From the NCBI GenBank assembly GCA_945919465.1, contig CAMEJG010000014.1:1-43702 (forward strand): DNA of 43,702 nt, given 5' to 3'. Position 1 is the first letter of the stretch. Each line of letters opens with the position of its first letter. Of this stretch, positions 23,260 through 31,000 are shown piece after piece. Position numbers and translations under genes: made by a program. The stretch comes from an uncultured Anaeroplasma sp. (GTDB taxonomy: Bacteria; Bacillota_I; Bacilli_A; Acholeplasmatales; Anaeroplasmataceae). Below the pieces are notes generated by a model, which saw nothing but the letters and a program-made list of their open reading frames with translations, ran no database searches and was not told where the DNA came from.

Positions 23260-24345
23260 ATGATTAAAGAAATATTAATTACAAAGGAAAACCTAGATTT
23301 AGCATTAAAAATTGAACATGAAATATTTCCATTTTATGATGCCAAGGCTAATTATTTAGATTCAATTAATAAAATAGAAAATAATGAATACTTTTTATTA
23401 TATGATGATGATACATTAATAGGAATAAGTGGAGCTTATTATTATGATATTGACACTACATCTCTTTGGCTTGGTTGGTTTGGAATAAGAAAAGAATATA
23501 GAAGATTACATTATGGGTCTATGGCTTTAAAGCTATTTGAGGATAAAGCATTAAAAAAAGGCTATAAATTCACAAGATTATATACAGATAAATACAATAA
23601 TGATGAAGCTATTAACTTTTATAAGTATAATGGCTATGTCTTTGAGGATTATTTATGCAAGGATGATTCTGCTTCATATAAATATCCAATTTTAATAGGA
23701 AGCAAATCCTTAATAGGTGAGGATATTATTCCTTGGAACAATAGAAATTTCAACTTTACTAAGCAAATAATTAAACAAAATTTGAGTGATATTTCATTAA
23801 TAACTATAGATAGATTAGATGAAGTTACTAATCTTTATGAGGATTGTTTTAAAGACAATAAATATTTTTTAGAACAATTTAAAAATAATGATTTACATAT
23901 AATTATGCAAACTTCTTTTAAAGATATGTTTAGATACTGTATTAATAATAATTTATGTTATGGAATTTATTGTGAAAATAAGATTATTGCTTTATATTTA
24001 GCATTTGATTATTATGAACTAAAAAGAAATGATATTAAACAATTTAATAATGTTTTTACTAGTGATTATAATTGCACAGATTATCCATACATCCATGAAC
24101 TTCATGATAAAATAAATCTATTTGACAAACCAATTATGTATATTTTAGCAGTTTTAGTAGCTAAAGAAGCTAGAGGATTAAAATTAGCTAATTGTCTTAT
24201 AAATGATATATTGAATAGATTTAATTCTTATACAATAATTAGTGATGTTACAAATCCGATATTATTGCACATATTTGAAAAAAGCAATTTTATTATAGAT
24301 TATATTGATGATAATTATTATTTAGTTCATAAAAATCATAGATAA
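23260..24345 (+). CDS. Tandem GNAT-domain acetyltransferase
   Basis: Two GNAT-type domains in 361 aa. The first (about 1-150) has the acetyl-CoA-binding pattern RKEYRRLHYGSMALKLFEDK, then NNDEAINFYKYNGYVFEDYL, a classical GNAT ending. The second (about 170-361) is more diverged: YILAVLVAKEARGLKLANCL is the matching loop-helix and NPILLHIFEKSNF the end. I start at the ATG at 23260, preceded by AAAGGTGA; a GTG nine bases earlier is less well placed. The gene begins one base after the TIR-GNAT stop, so the products probably act together. What is acetylated cannot be told: proteins, small molecules and antibiotics are all GNAT substrates. One domain may be catalytic and the other structural. Confidence 0.8.
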   Translation: MIKEILITKENLDLALKIEHEIFPFYDAKANYLDSINKIENNEYFLLYDDDTLIGISGAYYYDIDTTSLWLGWFGIRKEYRRLHYGSMALKLFEDKALKKGYKFTRLYTDKYNNDEAINFYKYNGYVFEDYLCKDDSASYKYPILIGSKSLIGEDIIPWNNRNFNFTKQIIKQNLSDISLITIDRLDEVTNLYEDCFKDNKYFLEQFKNNDLHIIMQTSFKDMFRYCINNNLCYGIYCENKIIALYLAFDYYELKRNDIKQFNNVFTSDYNCTDYPYIHELHDKINLFDKPIMYILAVLVAKEARGLKLANCLINDILNRFNSYTIISDVTNPILLHIFEKSNFIIDYIDDNYYLVHKNHR

Positions 24346-24517
24346 TTAATTTTTTATAGTTTATTTTACTTATTATTTTTATGATAAAATTAATTATTTG
24401 TAAAATTATACACTTTTGTTAATAATATTATTTAAGTTATAATATATCTTTTATTATTTCATTATTTATAATTTGTATTTATCTATATAAATTTTTAATT
24501 GAATATAATAGAGTAAA
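24346..24517. other. AT-rich gap, no gene seen
   Basis: About 170 bases between the tandem-GNAT gene and a bidirectional terminator. No reading frame or structured RNA could be supported. It marks the right edge of the plus-strand island. Confidence 0.5.
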
Positions 24518-24540
24518 AAAGCTTCATCATGAAGCTTTTT
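24518..24540. terminator. Bidirectional terminator between the island and the hydrolase gene
   Basis: AAAGCTTCAT pairs with ATGAAGCTTT around a two-base centre, with A and T runs on either side. It ends the plus-strand TIR-GNAT operon and the minus-strand hydrolase gene, whose stop codon is about two bases away. Confidence 0.85.
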
Positions 24541-24541
24541 A

Positions 24542-25258
24542 TTATTCTATTCCTTCTAAAAAAGAATTAATAATTAATGAAATAATTAGAGGCTTTTCTA
24601 AATATAAAAAATGACCTGCATCCTCTATTTTAATTAAGACACTATTTCTAATATTTTTATTAATATAATTTCCTACTGTAGAAATAGGAGTTTCATTATC
24701 ATTAGTACCATATAGCATTAATACTGGAATATCTATTTTATTCATTTCCTGTGTCAAATCTTGATTAACTGTATCAACTAGCATTTTCCTTTTATAGCCT
24801 TTACTATTAATATAATCCTTTGATCCCATTTTTATTTTAATACCAAGCTTATTGAATTTTTTGTATATACCTTGTTTAATTCTTTTAATCCCTTTTAGCT
24901 TTAGCTTAACTCCATGTGATGCTAATAAAATTAAACCCTTAATTTTATATTTACTAGCATAAATTATTCCAATTCTTCCACCATAGGAATGACCAATAAT
25001 TACAGGATTAATAATATTTAGCTTTTGAATAAATTTATGTATTAAATCACAAACCTCATATACTGTTAATGAGGTATCTATTACTGTATCTCCAAATCCA
25101 GGTAGATCTATTAAATAAAATGAATACCCCTCAGATAACTTTTCTATTAATTTATTAAAGGTATTATGATTAGCCTCCCATCCATGTAAAAAAACAATAG
25201 GCTTACCATATCCAATCATCTCATAATTAATATTGATATTATCAATTAATATTTTCAA
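24542..25258 (-). CDS. Alpha/beta-fold hydrolase
   Basis: Soluble hydrolase of the alpha/beta family, 238 aa from the chosen start. The oxyanion-hole segment is VFLHGWEANHNTF near residue 20. The nucleophile elbow GHSYGG is near residue 88. The acid lies in LMLYGTNDNETP and the catalytic His in DAGHFLYLEKP. It could be an esterase, lipase-like or lysophospholipase-type enzyme; the substrate is not evident. The start is a TTG at 25258 preceded by GGTGAT, because the 32 extra residues of the longest frame are out of character and overlap the upstream gene's terminator. It follows recN and a small membrane protein. Confidence 0.85.
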   Translation of the reverse strand: MKILIDNININYEMIGYGKPIVFLHGWEANHNTFNKLIEKLSEGYSFYLIDLPGFGDTVIDTSLTVYEVCDLIHKFIQKLNIINPVIIGHSYGGRIGIIYASKYKIKGLILLASHGVKLKLKGIKRIKQGIYKKFNKLGIKIKMGSKDYINSKGYKRKMLVDTVNQDLTQEMNKIDIPVLMLYGTNDNETPISTVGNYINKNIRNSVLIKIEDAGHFLYLEKPLIISLIINSFLEGIE

Positions 25259-25301
25259 AATATCACCATAAAAATATATGTAATATATAGTAATTTTAGC
25301 A

Positions 25302-25331
25302 TAAAAAAAAGGATGCTTTTTAAACATCCTG
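25302..25331 (-). terminator. Terminator overlapping the stop codon of the 208-aa gene
   Basis: AGGATG and GCATCC/CATCCT arms (25310-25316 with 25325-25331) form a hairpin whose loop side contains the TAA stop (25320-25322), followed on the minus strand by eight T. It separates the recN operon from the hydrolase gene. Confidence 0.75.
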
Positions 25332-25946
25332 ATGTAATGAAGTAAATGCATCACTAATTATTTTTGCATTATCCTTATTATTATTTGTAAAATCAATCCA
25401 ATCCTTATAGATATCATTACTTGTCTTATTATCATATTGAAGCTTATTATCACTACCAAACAAATCACTAATATTCTTAGGTAAAAGATTAACTAAATGA
25501 AAATATTCTTCCATTGGTTCTAAGCTAAAATAATAATTATTTTTAGTTAATAATAATTCACTATAACAATATTCATTATAAAGAATACCTATACTTAATA
25601 AGGATTCTCTTTTTAATATTCTACAATCTACATTATTTATATCTACTCCAAGATTAGTTAAAATTTTTTTTATTTCCTTGGACTCAATATCATGTAAAAT
25701 TACTCCAAATGTTGATTTTAATAGTTTTTTATCAGCTTTAGCTTTACTAATAATATAAATAATGGTTACTATTAAAAAGATAATTCCTAATACTAAAAAT
25801 ACAATAGAAATATATCTATTTCTTTCAGTAAATATTAAAGATAAGCCTACTCCAATTAAAACTATATCTAATAAAATAAATAAAACTAAATCGATCATTC
25901 TTTTATTTGATTCAGCTTCAAATATAGTATTATTATATATTTTCAT
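25320..25946 (-). CDS. Hypothetical two-helix membrane protein, 208 aa
   Basis: Unrecognised. Two hydrophobic helices lie near residues 20-38 (LVLFILLDIVLIGVGLSLIF) and 47-68 (ISIVFLVLGIIFLIVTIIY). They are followed by a cytoplasmic domain of about 135 residues, acidic, ending in FTSLHQDV. This layout resembles small membrane proteins with an intracellular C-terminal domain, but no catalytic motif is visible. It begins one base after the recN stop codon, so it is the last gene of the nusB-xseA-xseB-tlyA-recN operon and is closed by its own terminator. Function unknown. Confidence 0.75.
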   Translation of the reverse strand: MKIYNNTIFEAESNKRMIDLVLFILLDIVLIGVGLSLIFTERNRYISIVFLVLGIIFLIVTIIYIISKAKADKKLLKSTFGVILHDIESKEIKKILTNLGVDINNVDCRILKRESLLSIGILYNEYCYSELLLTKNNYYFSLEPMEEYFHLVNLLPKNISDLFGSDNKLQYDNKTSNDIYKDWIDFTNNNKDNAKIISDAFTSLHQDV

Positions 25947-25947
25947 T

Positions 25948-27630
25948 TTATTTTTTCTCCTTTATAAGACTTTTCGCATGTTCAAGAGCGTATAAGCTCA
26001 ACTTATCTCCTGATAACATCAAGGCAATTTCTTCTACTCTCTTATCATAATCTAAATCATTAATTTTAGTTTCAGTTCTATTATTTGCTGAAATCTTATA
26101 AATATGCTTATGATAATCTCCTATTGCGGCAACCTGAGGTAAATGTGTAATACATAAAATTTGTGTATTTTTTGAAATTTGATACATTTTTTCAGCTATT
26201 TTTTTCGCTGTTGTACCACTAACTCCAGTATCTATTTCATCAAATACCATTAATGAATCCTTATAATTATTTGATAAATAGCTTTTGAAAGCTAGCATAA
26301 TTCTACTCATTTCACCGCCTGAGGCAACCTTATGTAAAGGTCTTAAGGGTTCACCTTTATTAAAGCTTATCATAAATTCAACTATATCTATACCATTATC
26401 ATTAAATGCTTGTGAATTAAAAACATCATTAAGATTAATATCTTTAAATATGATTTCAAATTGAGTATTTTCTAAATCTAAATCCTTACATTCATTAATA
26501 ATTGTTTTTTCTATTATTTGGGCTTGTTTTTGTCTAAATTCTGATAATTTTTTACTACTAGCTACTAAAATATTATATTGATTTAATAAATCATTATAGC
26601 TTTCCTTTAATACAGCATCATAATTAGTAGCCATTTCTATTTGTAGGGTGATTTCTTCTAGTTCCTTAATTAATTGAGATACTGATTTTTTATATTTGTC
26701 TTTTACTTTATTTATTTCATTTAAATTTTCAATTAATGAATCTAATTCTTGCTCATCATAATCAAAATTCTTAAGCTGAGATGATATAGAATCCTTTATA
26801 TCAATAATTTGATAATAAAAATCCTTTAAAGTACTACTATTAGTACTATATTCATTATCATATTCTCCTATTACCTCTAAAGAATTTGCAGCATTATATA
26901 ATGCATCAATTGCTGAAAAATCACCATCTAAATAATCTAAAGCTTGATTTAAATTAGAATAAATTTTATCATAATTAGAAAGCTTAGCTATCTTTTCTTC
27001 TAATTCTATATCTATATTCTCATATAAATTTAATGACTCTAATTCATTTTTTTCATATTCTAAAAATTCTAATCTTTCTAATGTATTTTTTTGTCCTTCT
27101 AATATTTTCTTATATTTTGAAAGCTTTTCCTTATAAATAAATAGATTTTTGGAATAATCATTCATTAGCTTATCAAATTTAGTATTATCATGAGGATCTA
27201 TTAATGATAAATAATTATCTGGATTAAAAAGCTTATAAGTATCATTTTGAACATGAATATCAGCAAGTAAAGCTGATATTTGTTTAAGTGTATTTAAATT
27301 TACTGATACATTATTAATTTTTATTACATTTTTGGAGCTATTCCAAATTTCTCTATGAAGAGTAATTTCTTCTAATACTGGAATATTATATTTATTAAAT
27401 AAATCTAAAACTATAGGATTATTAGTGAAAATTCCTGTAATCTCAGCATGAGTTTCATTATATCTAATCATATCGCTATCTGCTCTACTACCTAACAATA
27501 AAGAAATAGTATCTATAATTAGAGATTTACCCGCGCCAGTTTCACCAGTTAGTACAGTCATTCCTTTAGAAAAATCCACTCTTATATCTTCAATTATTGC
27601 AAAGTTTTTTACAGATAGTGTCTTAAGCAT
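25948..27630 (-). CDS. recN: DNA repair protein RecN
   Basis: SMC-like ATPase that acts early in double-strand-break repair and homologous recombination. Walker A GETGAGKS lies near residue 30 after MLKTLSVKNFAIIEDI. A central coiled-coil of about 250 residues follows. Near the C-terminus come the ABC signature HKVASGGEMSRIMLAFKS and Walker B LMVFDEIDTGVSG. The length of 560 aa is normal. It starts 3 bases after tlyA. The order tlyA-recN is conserved in Bacilli, but argR/ahrC, which often lies between, is absent, and spoIVB/spo0A do not follow. Confidence 0.97.
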   Translation of the reverse strand: MLKTLSVKNFAIIEDIRVDFSKGMTVLTGETGAGKSLIIDTISLLLGSRADSDMIRYNETHAEITGIFTNNPIVLDLFNKYNIPVLEEITLHREIWNSSKNVIKINNVSVNLNTLKQISALLADIHVQNDTYKLFNPDNYLSLIDPHDNTKFDKLMNDYSKNLFIYKEKLSKYKKILEGQKNTLERLEFLEYEKNELESLNLYENIDIELEEKIAKLSNYDKIYSNLNQALDYLDGDFSAIDALYNAANSLEVIGEYDNEYSTNSSTLKDFYYQIIDIKDSISSQLKNFDYDEQELDSLIENLNEINKVKDKYKKSVSQLIKELEEITLQIEMATNYDAVLKESYNDLLNQYNILVASSKKLSEFRQKQAQIIEKTIINECKDLDLENTQFEIIFKDINLNDVFNSQAFNDNGIDIVEFMISFNKGEPLRPLHKVASGGEMSRIMLAFKSYLSNNYKDSLMVFDEIDTGVSGTTAKKIAEKMYQISKNTQILCITHLPQVAAIGDYHKHIYKISANNRTETKINDLDYDKRVEEIALMLSGDKLSLYALEHAKSLIKEKK

Positions 27631-27633
27631 AAC

Positions 27634-28389
27634 TTACTCCTTATTACATATTTCAATAAAATTAATATTAGTTTTAATATTTCTTTCTATTAATGCTAAA
27701 AATTCTTTATTACCACTTCCACCAAGTATTGGAGAAGGTATTAGCTTTTTAATGCCTAAATTATATTCATTTAAGGCTTCATTAACTTGATTTAATACCT
27801 TTAAATGTAGTTTTCTATCCTTTACTACTCCATTTTTTAGATGAGATTTACCTAATTCAAATTGAGGCTTAATTAAACAGATTAGCTTACTATCCTTAAT
27901 TAGATTATTTAATCCCGGAAGTAAATATTCAATAGAAACAAAAGATACATCCATAACAAAAAAATCTATTTCATCATCAAAGCCCCTAATATCTAATATA
28001 TTAGTATTTTCTAAGGATATTACTCTAGAATCATTTTTAAGCTTAATATCTAATTGATTAGTACCTACATCAATTGCATAGACCTTTTTAGCATTATTTT
28101 GAAGGGCACAATCGGTGAATCCTCCAGTAGAGGCACCTATATCAACTATAATCTTATCATTAAAATCTAAATTAAATTCCTTTATTGCTTCTAATAGCTT
28201 ATATCCTCCTCTAGATACAAAAGGACATACTTCTTTTTTTATTTCAATTTTAGAATTTTCATTTATTTCTAAGCTAGGCTTATTAGCTAATTTATCATCT
28301 ACATATATTGCATTATCTAATATTGCTGCTTGAGCTTTATTACGGCTTTTAAACAAACCCTTTTCAACTAATAATAAATCTAATCTCAT
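27634..28389 (-). CDS. tlyA: TlyA/YqxC-type rRNA 2'-O-methyltransferase
   Basis: S4-domain plus FtsJ-like methyltransferase; TlyA proteins methylate 2'-OH groups of rRNA and some act as hemolysins. The S4 domain is in the first 60 residues (RLDLLLVEKGLFKSRNKAQ). The SAM motif I is VDIGASTGGFTDCAL near 85-100, with the FVMDVSFVSI motif near 145 and LIKPQFELG near 170. The length, 251 aa, is slightly below the usual 270. It overlaps xseB by 4 bases and precedes recN. Target sites in this organism are unknown. Confidence 0.93.
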   Translation of the reverse strand: MRLDLLLVEKGLFKSRNKAQAAILDNAIYVDDKLANKPSLEINENSKIEIKKEVCPFVSRGGYKLLEAIKEFNLDFNDKIIVDIGASTGGFTDCALQNNAKKVYAIDVGTNQLDIKLKNDSRVISLENTNILDIRGFDDEIDFFVMDVSFVSIEYLLPGLNNLIKDSKLICLIKPQFELGKSHLKNGVVKDRKLHLKVLNQVNEALNEYNLGIKKLIPSPILGGSGNKEFLALIERNIKTNINFIEICNKE

Positions 28390-28610
28390 AATGATTCCTT
28401 AGGAAAATCAACAAGTCCAGCCTCAGTCATTTTCTCTGTTACTAAGGATTCACTAGTATTTAATATATCATAACATTTTTTGGAAACCTCTAAACCCTTT
28501 GTATAGGCTTTTACTGCCTCTTCAAGAGAAATTTCTTTATTTTCAAGCTTATGAAGAATTACTTCTAATTCATTCATATAATCTTCAAATGTTAATTCTT
28601 TATTCTCCAT
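28386..28610 (-). CDS. xseB: Exodeoxyribonuclease VII small subunit
   Basis: A 74-aa helical protein that binds several copies per large subunit to form exonuclease VII, which degrades single-stranded DNA. It shows the family signature LTFEDYMNELEVILHKLENK near the N-terminus, then ISLEEAVKAYTKGLEVSKKC. It overlaps the end of xseA by 11 bases and the start of tlyA by 4, so the three are translationally coupled. Confidence 0.95.
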   Translation of the reverse strand: MENKELTFEDYMNELEVILHKLENKEISLEEAVKAYTKGLEVSKKCYDILNTSESLVTEKMTEAGLVDFPKESL

Positions 28611-29808
28611 TTTTAATCACCTCAACAACCTCACTAATAATTTTTCCATTTTTCATTTCAGTGGTTAATAAATCACCTTTTTTAGCATTATTAACATCAG
28701 TAATAATATTACCATTTATTGAGCTTATTGAATAACCCTTCGCCATAATAGCTAAAGGATTTTTTTCTTCTAATAAGGCTCTATAACGTTCAAATTGATT
28801 TTTCTTTAAATCAATTATATGATTAATTGCTAAATTCAATCTTTTTAAGCTTAAATTAACAGTTTCTCTTTCTCTTTTTAATATTGAAATTGGATTATTT
28901 ATTTCTAATCTTTTATCCAATGATAAAAGCTTCATTTTATTATCATTAATTAAATAATTAATCTTTTTTGTCATTGTATCAATATAATAAGAAATATTCT
29001 TTTTCAATACCTCAATATTAGGTGTTGCAAGTTCTGCAGCTGCAGTAGGAGTTGCCGCTCTAACATCACTCACAAAATCTGCAATAGTAAAATCTATTTC
29101 ATGACCCACTGCAGAAATAACAGGAATATTACTATTATATATTGCATCAGCTACTACTCTTTCATTGAATGCCCATAAATCCTCTATCGAGCCACCACCA
29201 CGACCTACAATTAATACATCAACTAAATTATCTTTATTAGCTTTTTTAATTTGTAATGCGATATCATCTTTTGCATCTACACCTTGAACGATTGCAGGAT
29301 ATAAAATCATATGAGTTAAAGGATACCTTCTATTGATAGTATTAATTATATCTCTAATAGCCGCACCAGTTGGTGATGTAATAACACCAATAGCCTTAGG
29401 ATATTTTGGAATTGGTTTTTTATGAAGTGGGTCAAAATAGCCTTCCTTTTCTAATTCCTTTTTAAGCTTTTCATAGGCTAAATACAAATCACCTATTCCA
29501 TCACTTTTCATTTCAACAACATTTATTTGATAGCTACCAGATGGTTCATATACAGTAACTCTTCCCTTTACATAAACCTTCATACCATCCCTAACATCGA
29601 ATTTCACCTTTTGGGCCTCTCTTGAAAACATTGTTGCTGAAATTTGAGAGTTTTCATCCTTCAAGGTAAAATAAAAATGCCCACGAGAATGATGCTTAAA
29701 ATTAGAAATTTCTCCTTCTAATAATACCTCTTCTAAATGATGATCGTGGTCAAATTTATATTTTATATACTTTGAAAGAGCTGTTACTGTTAAATAACGT
29801 TCCTCCAT
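28600..29808 (-). CDS. xseA: Exodeoxyribonuclease VII large subunit
   Basis: Catalytic and DNA-binding subunit of exonuclease VII. It starts with an OB-fold (TVTALSKYIKYKFD, then GEISNFKHHSRGHFYFTLKD). The catalytic core has AIGVITSPTGAAIRDI near residue 145, VGRGGGSIEDLWAFNE near 210 and ISAVGHEIDFTIADFVSD near 240, followed by a C-terminal coiled coil. From the second ATG at 29808 it is 402 aa; this start is preferred because AGGAG lies 8 bases upstream, while the ATG two codons earlier is too close to it. It lies 20 bases after nusB. Confidence 0.96.
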   Translation of the reverse strand: MEERYLTVTALSKYIKYKFDHDHHLEEVLLEGEISNFKHHSRGHFYFTLKDENSQISATMFSREAQKVKFDVRDGMKVYVKGRVTVYEPSGSYQINVVEMKSDGIGDLYLAYEKLKKELEKEGYFDPLHKKPIPKYPKAIGVITSPTGAAIRDIINTINRRYPLTHMILYPAIVQGVDAKDDIALQIKKANKDNLVDVLIVGRGGGSIEDLWAFNERVVADAIYNSNIPVISAVGHEIDFTIADFVSDVRAATPTAAAELATPNIEVLKKNISYYIDTMTKKINYLINDNKMKLLSLDKRLEINNPISILKRERETVNLSLKRLNLAINHIIDLKKNQFERYRALLEEKNPLAIMAKGYSISSINGNIITDVNNAKKGDLLTTEMKNGKIISEVVEVIKNGE

Positions 29809-29828
29809 AATCATTTCTCCTTATAAAT

Positions 29829-30221
29829 TTATTTAGAAATATTTTTAGATATAGTATCTAATAAACGATTATTAAAACTTACAGCCTTGTGATCACCATG
29901 ATCACTATATTCCTTTGTAATTTCTAATGCTTCATTAATAATAATAGTTTTTTCTGTTTTACCTTCTAATAGTTCTGAGGTTGCAAGCTTAATTATAGCC
30001 TTATCAACCAAATTCAATCTAGAAATAGAATAATCTACTAAAGAATTATTAATTAATTCCATAGCTTCATTTTCATGTTTTTTTACAATATCTAAAAAAA
30101 CATTTACACTCTCTTCTTCATATTCTAATACCATTTTACTAGCATTATCGATTGAAATTCCATTAAAATCAGCAGTATATAAAATTGTCATAGCCAAAAT
30201 TCTAGCTTCTCTTCTTGTCAT
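29829..30221 (-). CDS. nusB: Transcription antitermination factor NusB
   Basis: All-helical RNA-binding protein that, with NusE/S10, assembles antitermination complexes on rRNA operons. The family features are TRREARILAMTILYTADF at the start, a LVDKAIIKLATSELL stretch near 85 and TIIINEALEITKEYSDH near 100. The length of 130 aa is typical. First gene of the DNA repair operon; its promoter with extended -10 lies 57 bases upstream. The nusB-xseA-xseB order is common in Bacilli. Confidence 0.95.
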   Translation of the reverse strand: MTRREARILAMTILYTADFNGISIDNASKMVLEYEEESVNVFLDIVKKHENEAMELINNSLVDYSISRLNLVDKAIIKLATSELLEGKTEKTIIINEALEITKEYSDHGDHKAVSFNNRLLDTISKNISK

Positions 30222-30277
30222 ATAAACACTCCATTATAGTAAGCATCACATAAAAATGATACTTATTTTTCTATCTA

Positions 30278-30306
30278 ATTATAGCATTATAATGCTTATT
30301 TAACAA
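30278..30306 (-). promoter_or_regulatory. Promoter of the nusB-recN operon
   Basis: On the minus strand TTGTTA (30301-30306), 17 bases, TATAAT (30278-30283), with TGC directly before the -10 giving an extended -10. The short leader contains a small hairpin, AAGTATCA with TGATGCTT (30242-30265), that could matter for mRNA stability. Confidence 0.75.
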
Positions 30307-30429
30307 ACCTTTTTTATCATATTTTTAAACTTGTAAAAAAAATATAATAATATTAATTTTTATTCATAATAATAAAATAAATTTTATAAAATGTATAAAA
30401 AATTATTTCATAAATTCTATCTAATAAAT
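30307..30429. other. AT-rich gap, no gene seen
   Basis: About 120 bases of nearly pure A and T between the nusB promoter and the end of a dead transporter gene. Nothing could be supported here. Confidence 0.5.
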
Positions 30430-30890
30430 CTAATAAATAATATTAAATGAAAAATCACTTCCATATATTGATAATAAAATGCTAGATATTGTTATTAAAA
30501 TAACTCCTATCCACAGCTTTATATTTATTTTTTCTTTAAATAATAATGCTATTAATGAAGTTGCAACTATCTCTAAATTATTCAAAAGTGATATTGATGA
30601 GGAAATAGATTTTAAAAGACCAATTAATAATAATATAGGATTTAAATATCTAATATTATCATTAGGATTACATATTTTAAATCTTTTTTTCTAATGATAT
30701 TTCATTTTCATTTTTTATAGCTAATTTTCTAAATCCATATACTATACTCATTCCAATACCAGCTCCAAGATATAATAAACCAGCAAGCATTGTAGATGGT
30801 ATTTCATTTAATAATATTTTTGAAATTAGTGTACTCAATGCATAAAATAATGTAGCAAGAATAGCCCATTATTACCCCAAATTTTTTCAT
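30430..30890 (-). pseudogene. EamA/DMT-family transporter, frameshifted and truncated
   Basis: Stepping through frames on the minus strand rebuilds an EamA (drug/metabolite transporter) N-terminal half. It has MKKFGVIMG, then AILATLFYALSTLISKILL with NEIPSTMLAGLLYLGAGIG, then DLKYVILMIILDI, then NPILLLIGLLKSISSSISL with LLNNLEIVATSLIALLFKEK and LWIGVILITISSILLSIYG, ending at a TAG at 30430. At least three frameshifts are needed. A full gene is about 290-300 aa and this one covers about 150, so the second repeat is gone. It is a recent loss, because most of the helices are still readable. A short plus-strand frame here is only a shadow. Confidence 0.75.
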
Positions 30891-30917
30891 ATTGCTAAAT
30901 TTCTATTATAAATTAAC

Positions 30918-30954
30918 TAAAAAAGGCATAGATGAATTAAAAACCTATACCTTT
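30918..30954 (-). terminator. Intrinsic terminator of the Sel1-repeat gene
   Basis: On the minus strand AAAGGTATAG pairs with CTATGCCTTT (one G-T pair), followed by a T-rich run (TTTTTTAG). It lies about 46 bases after the stop codon. Confidence 0.7.
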
Positions 30955-31000
30955 ATTAAATAAACTACAAAATAGTTTTATCACTTATTATTTCTTATAT

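Noticed and set aside
25259-25354. N-terminal extension of the alpha/beta hydrolase
   Set aside because: 32 residues with no family resemblance, overlapping the upstream gene and its terminator; a TTG with GGTGAT upstream gives the normal N-terminus.
30479-30694. Plus-strand frame of 71 codons
   Set aside because: It is the antisense of the dead EamA transporter, which is readable on the other strand.
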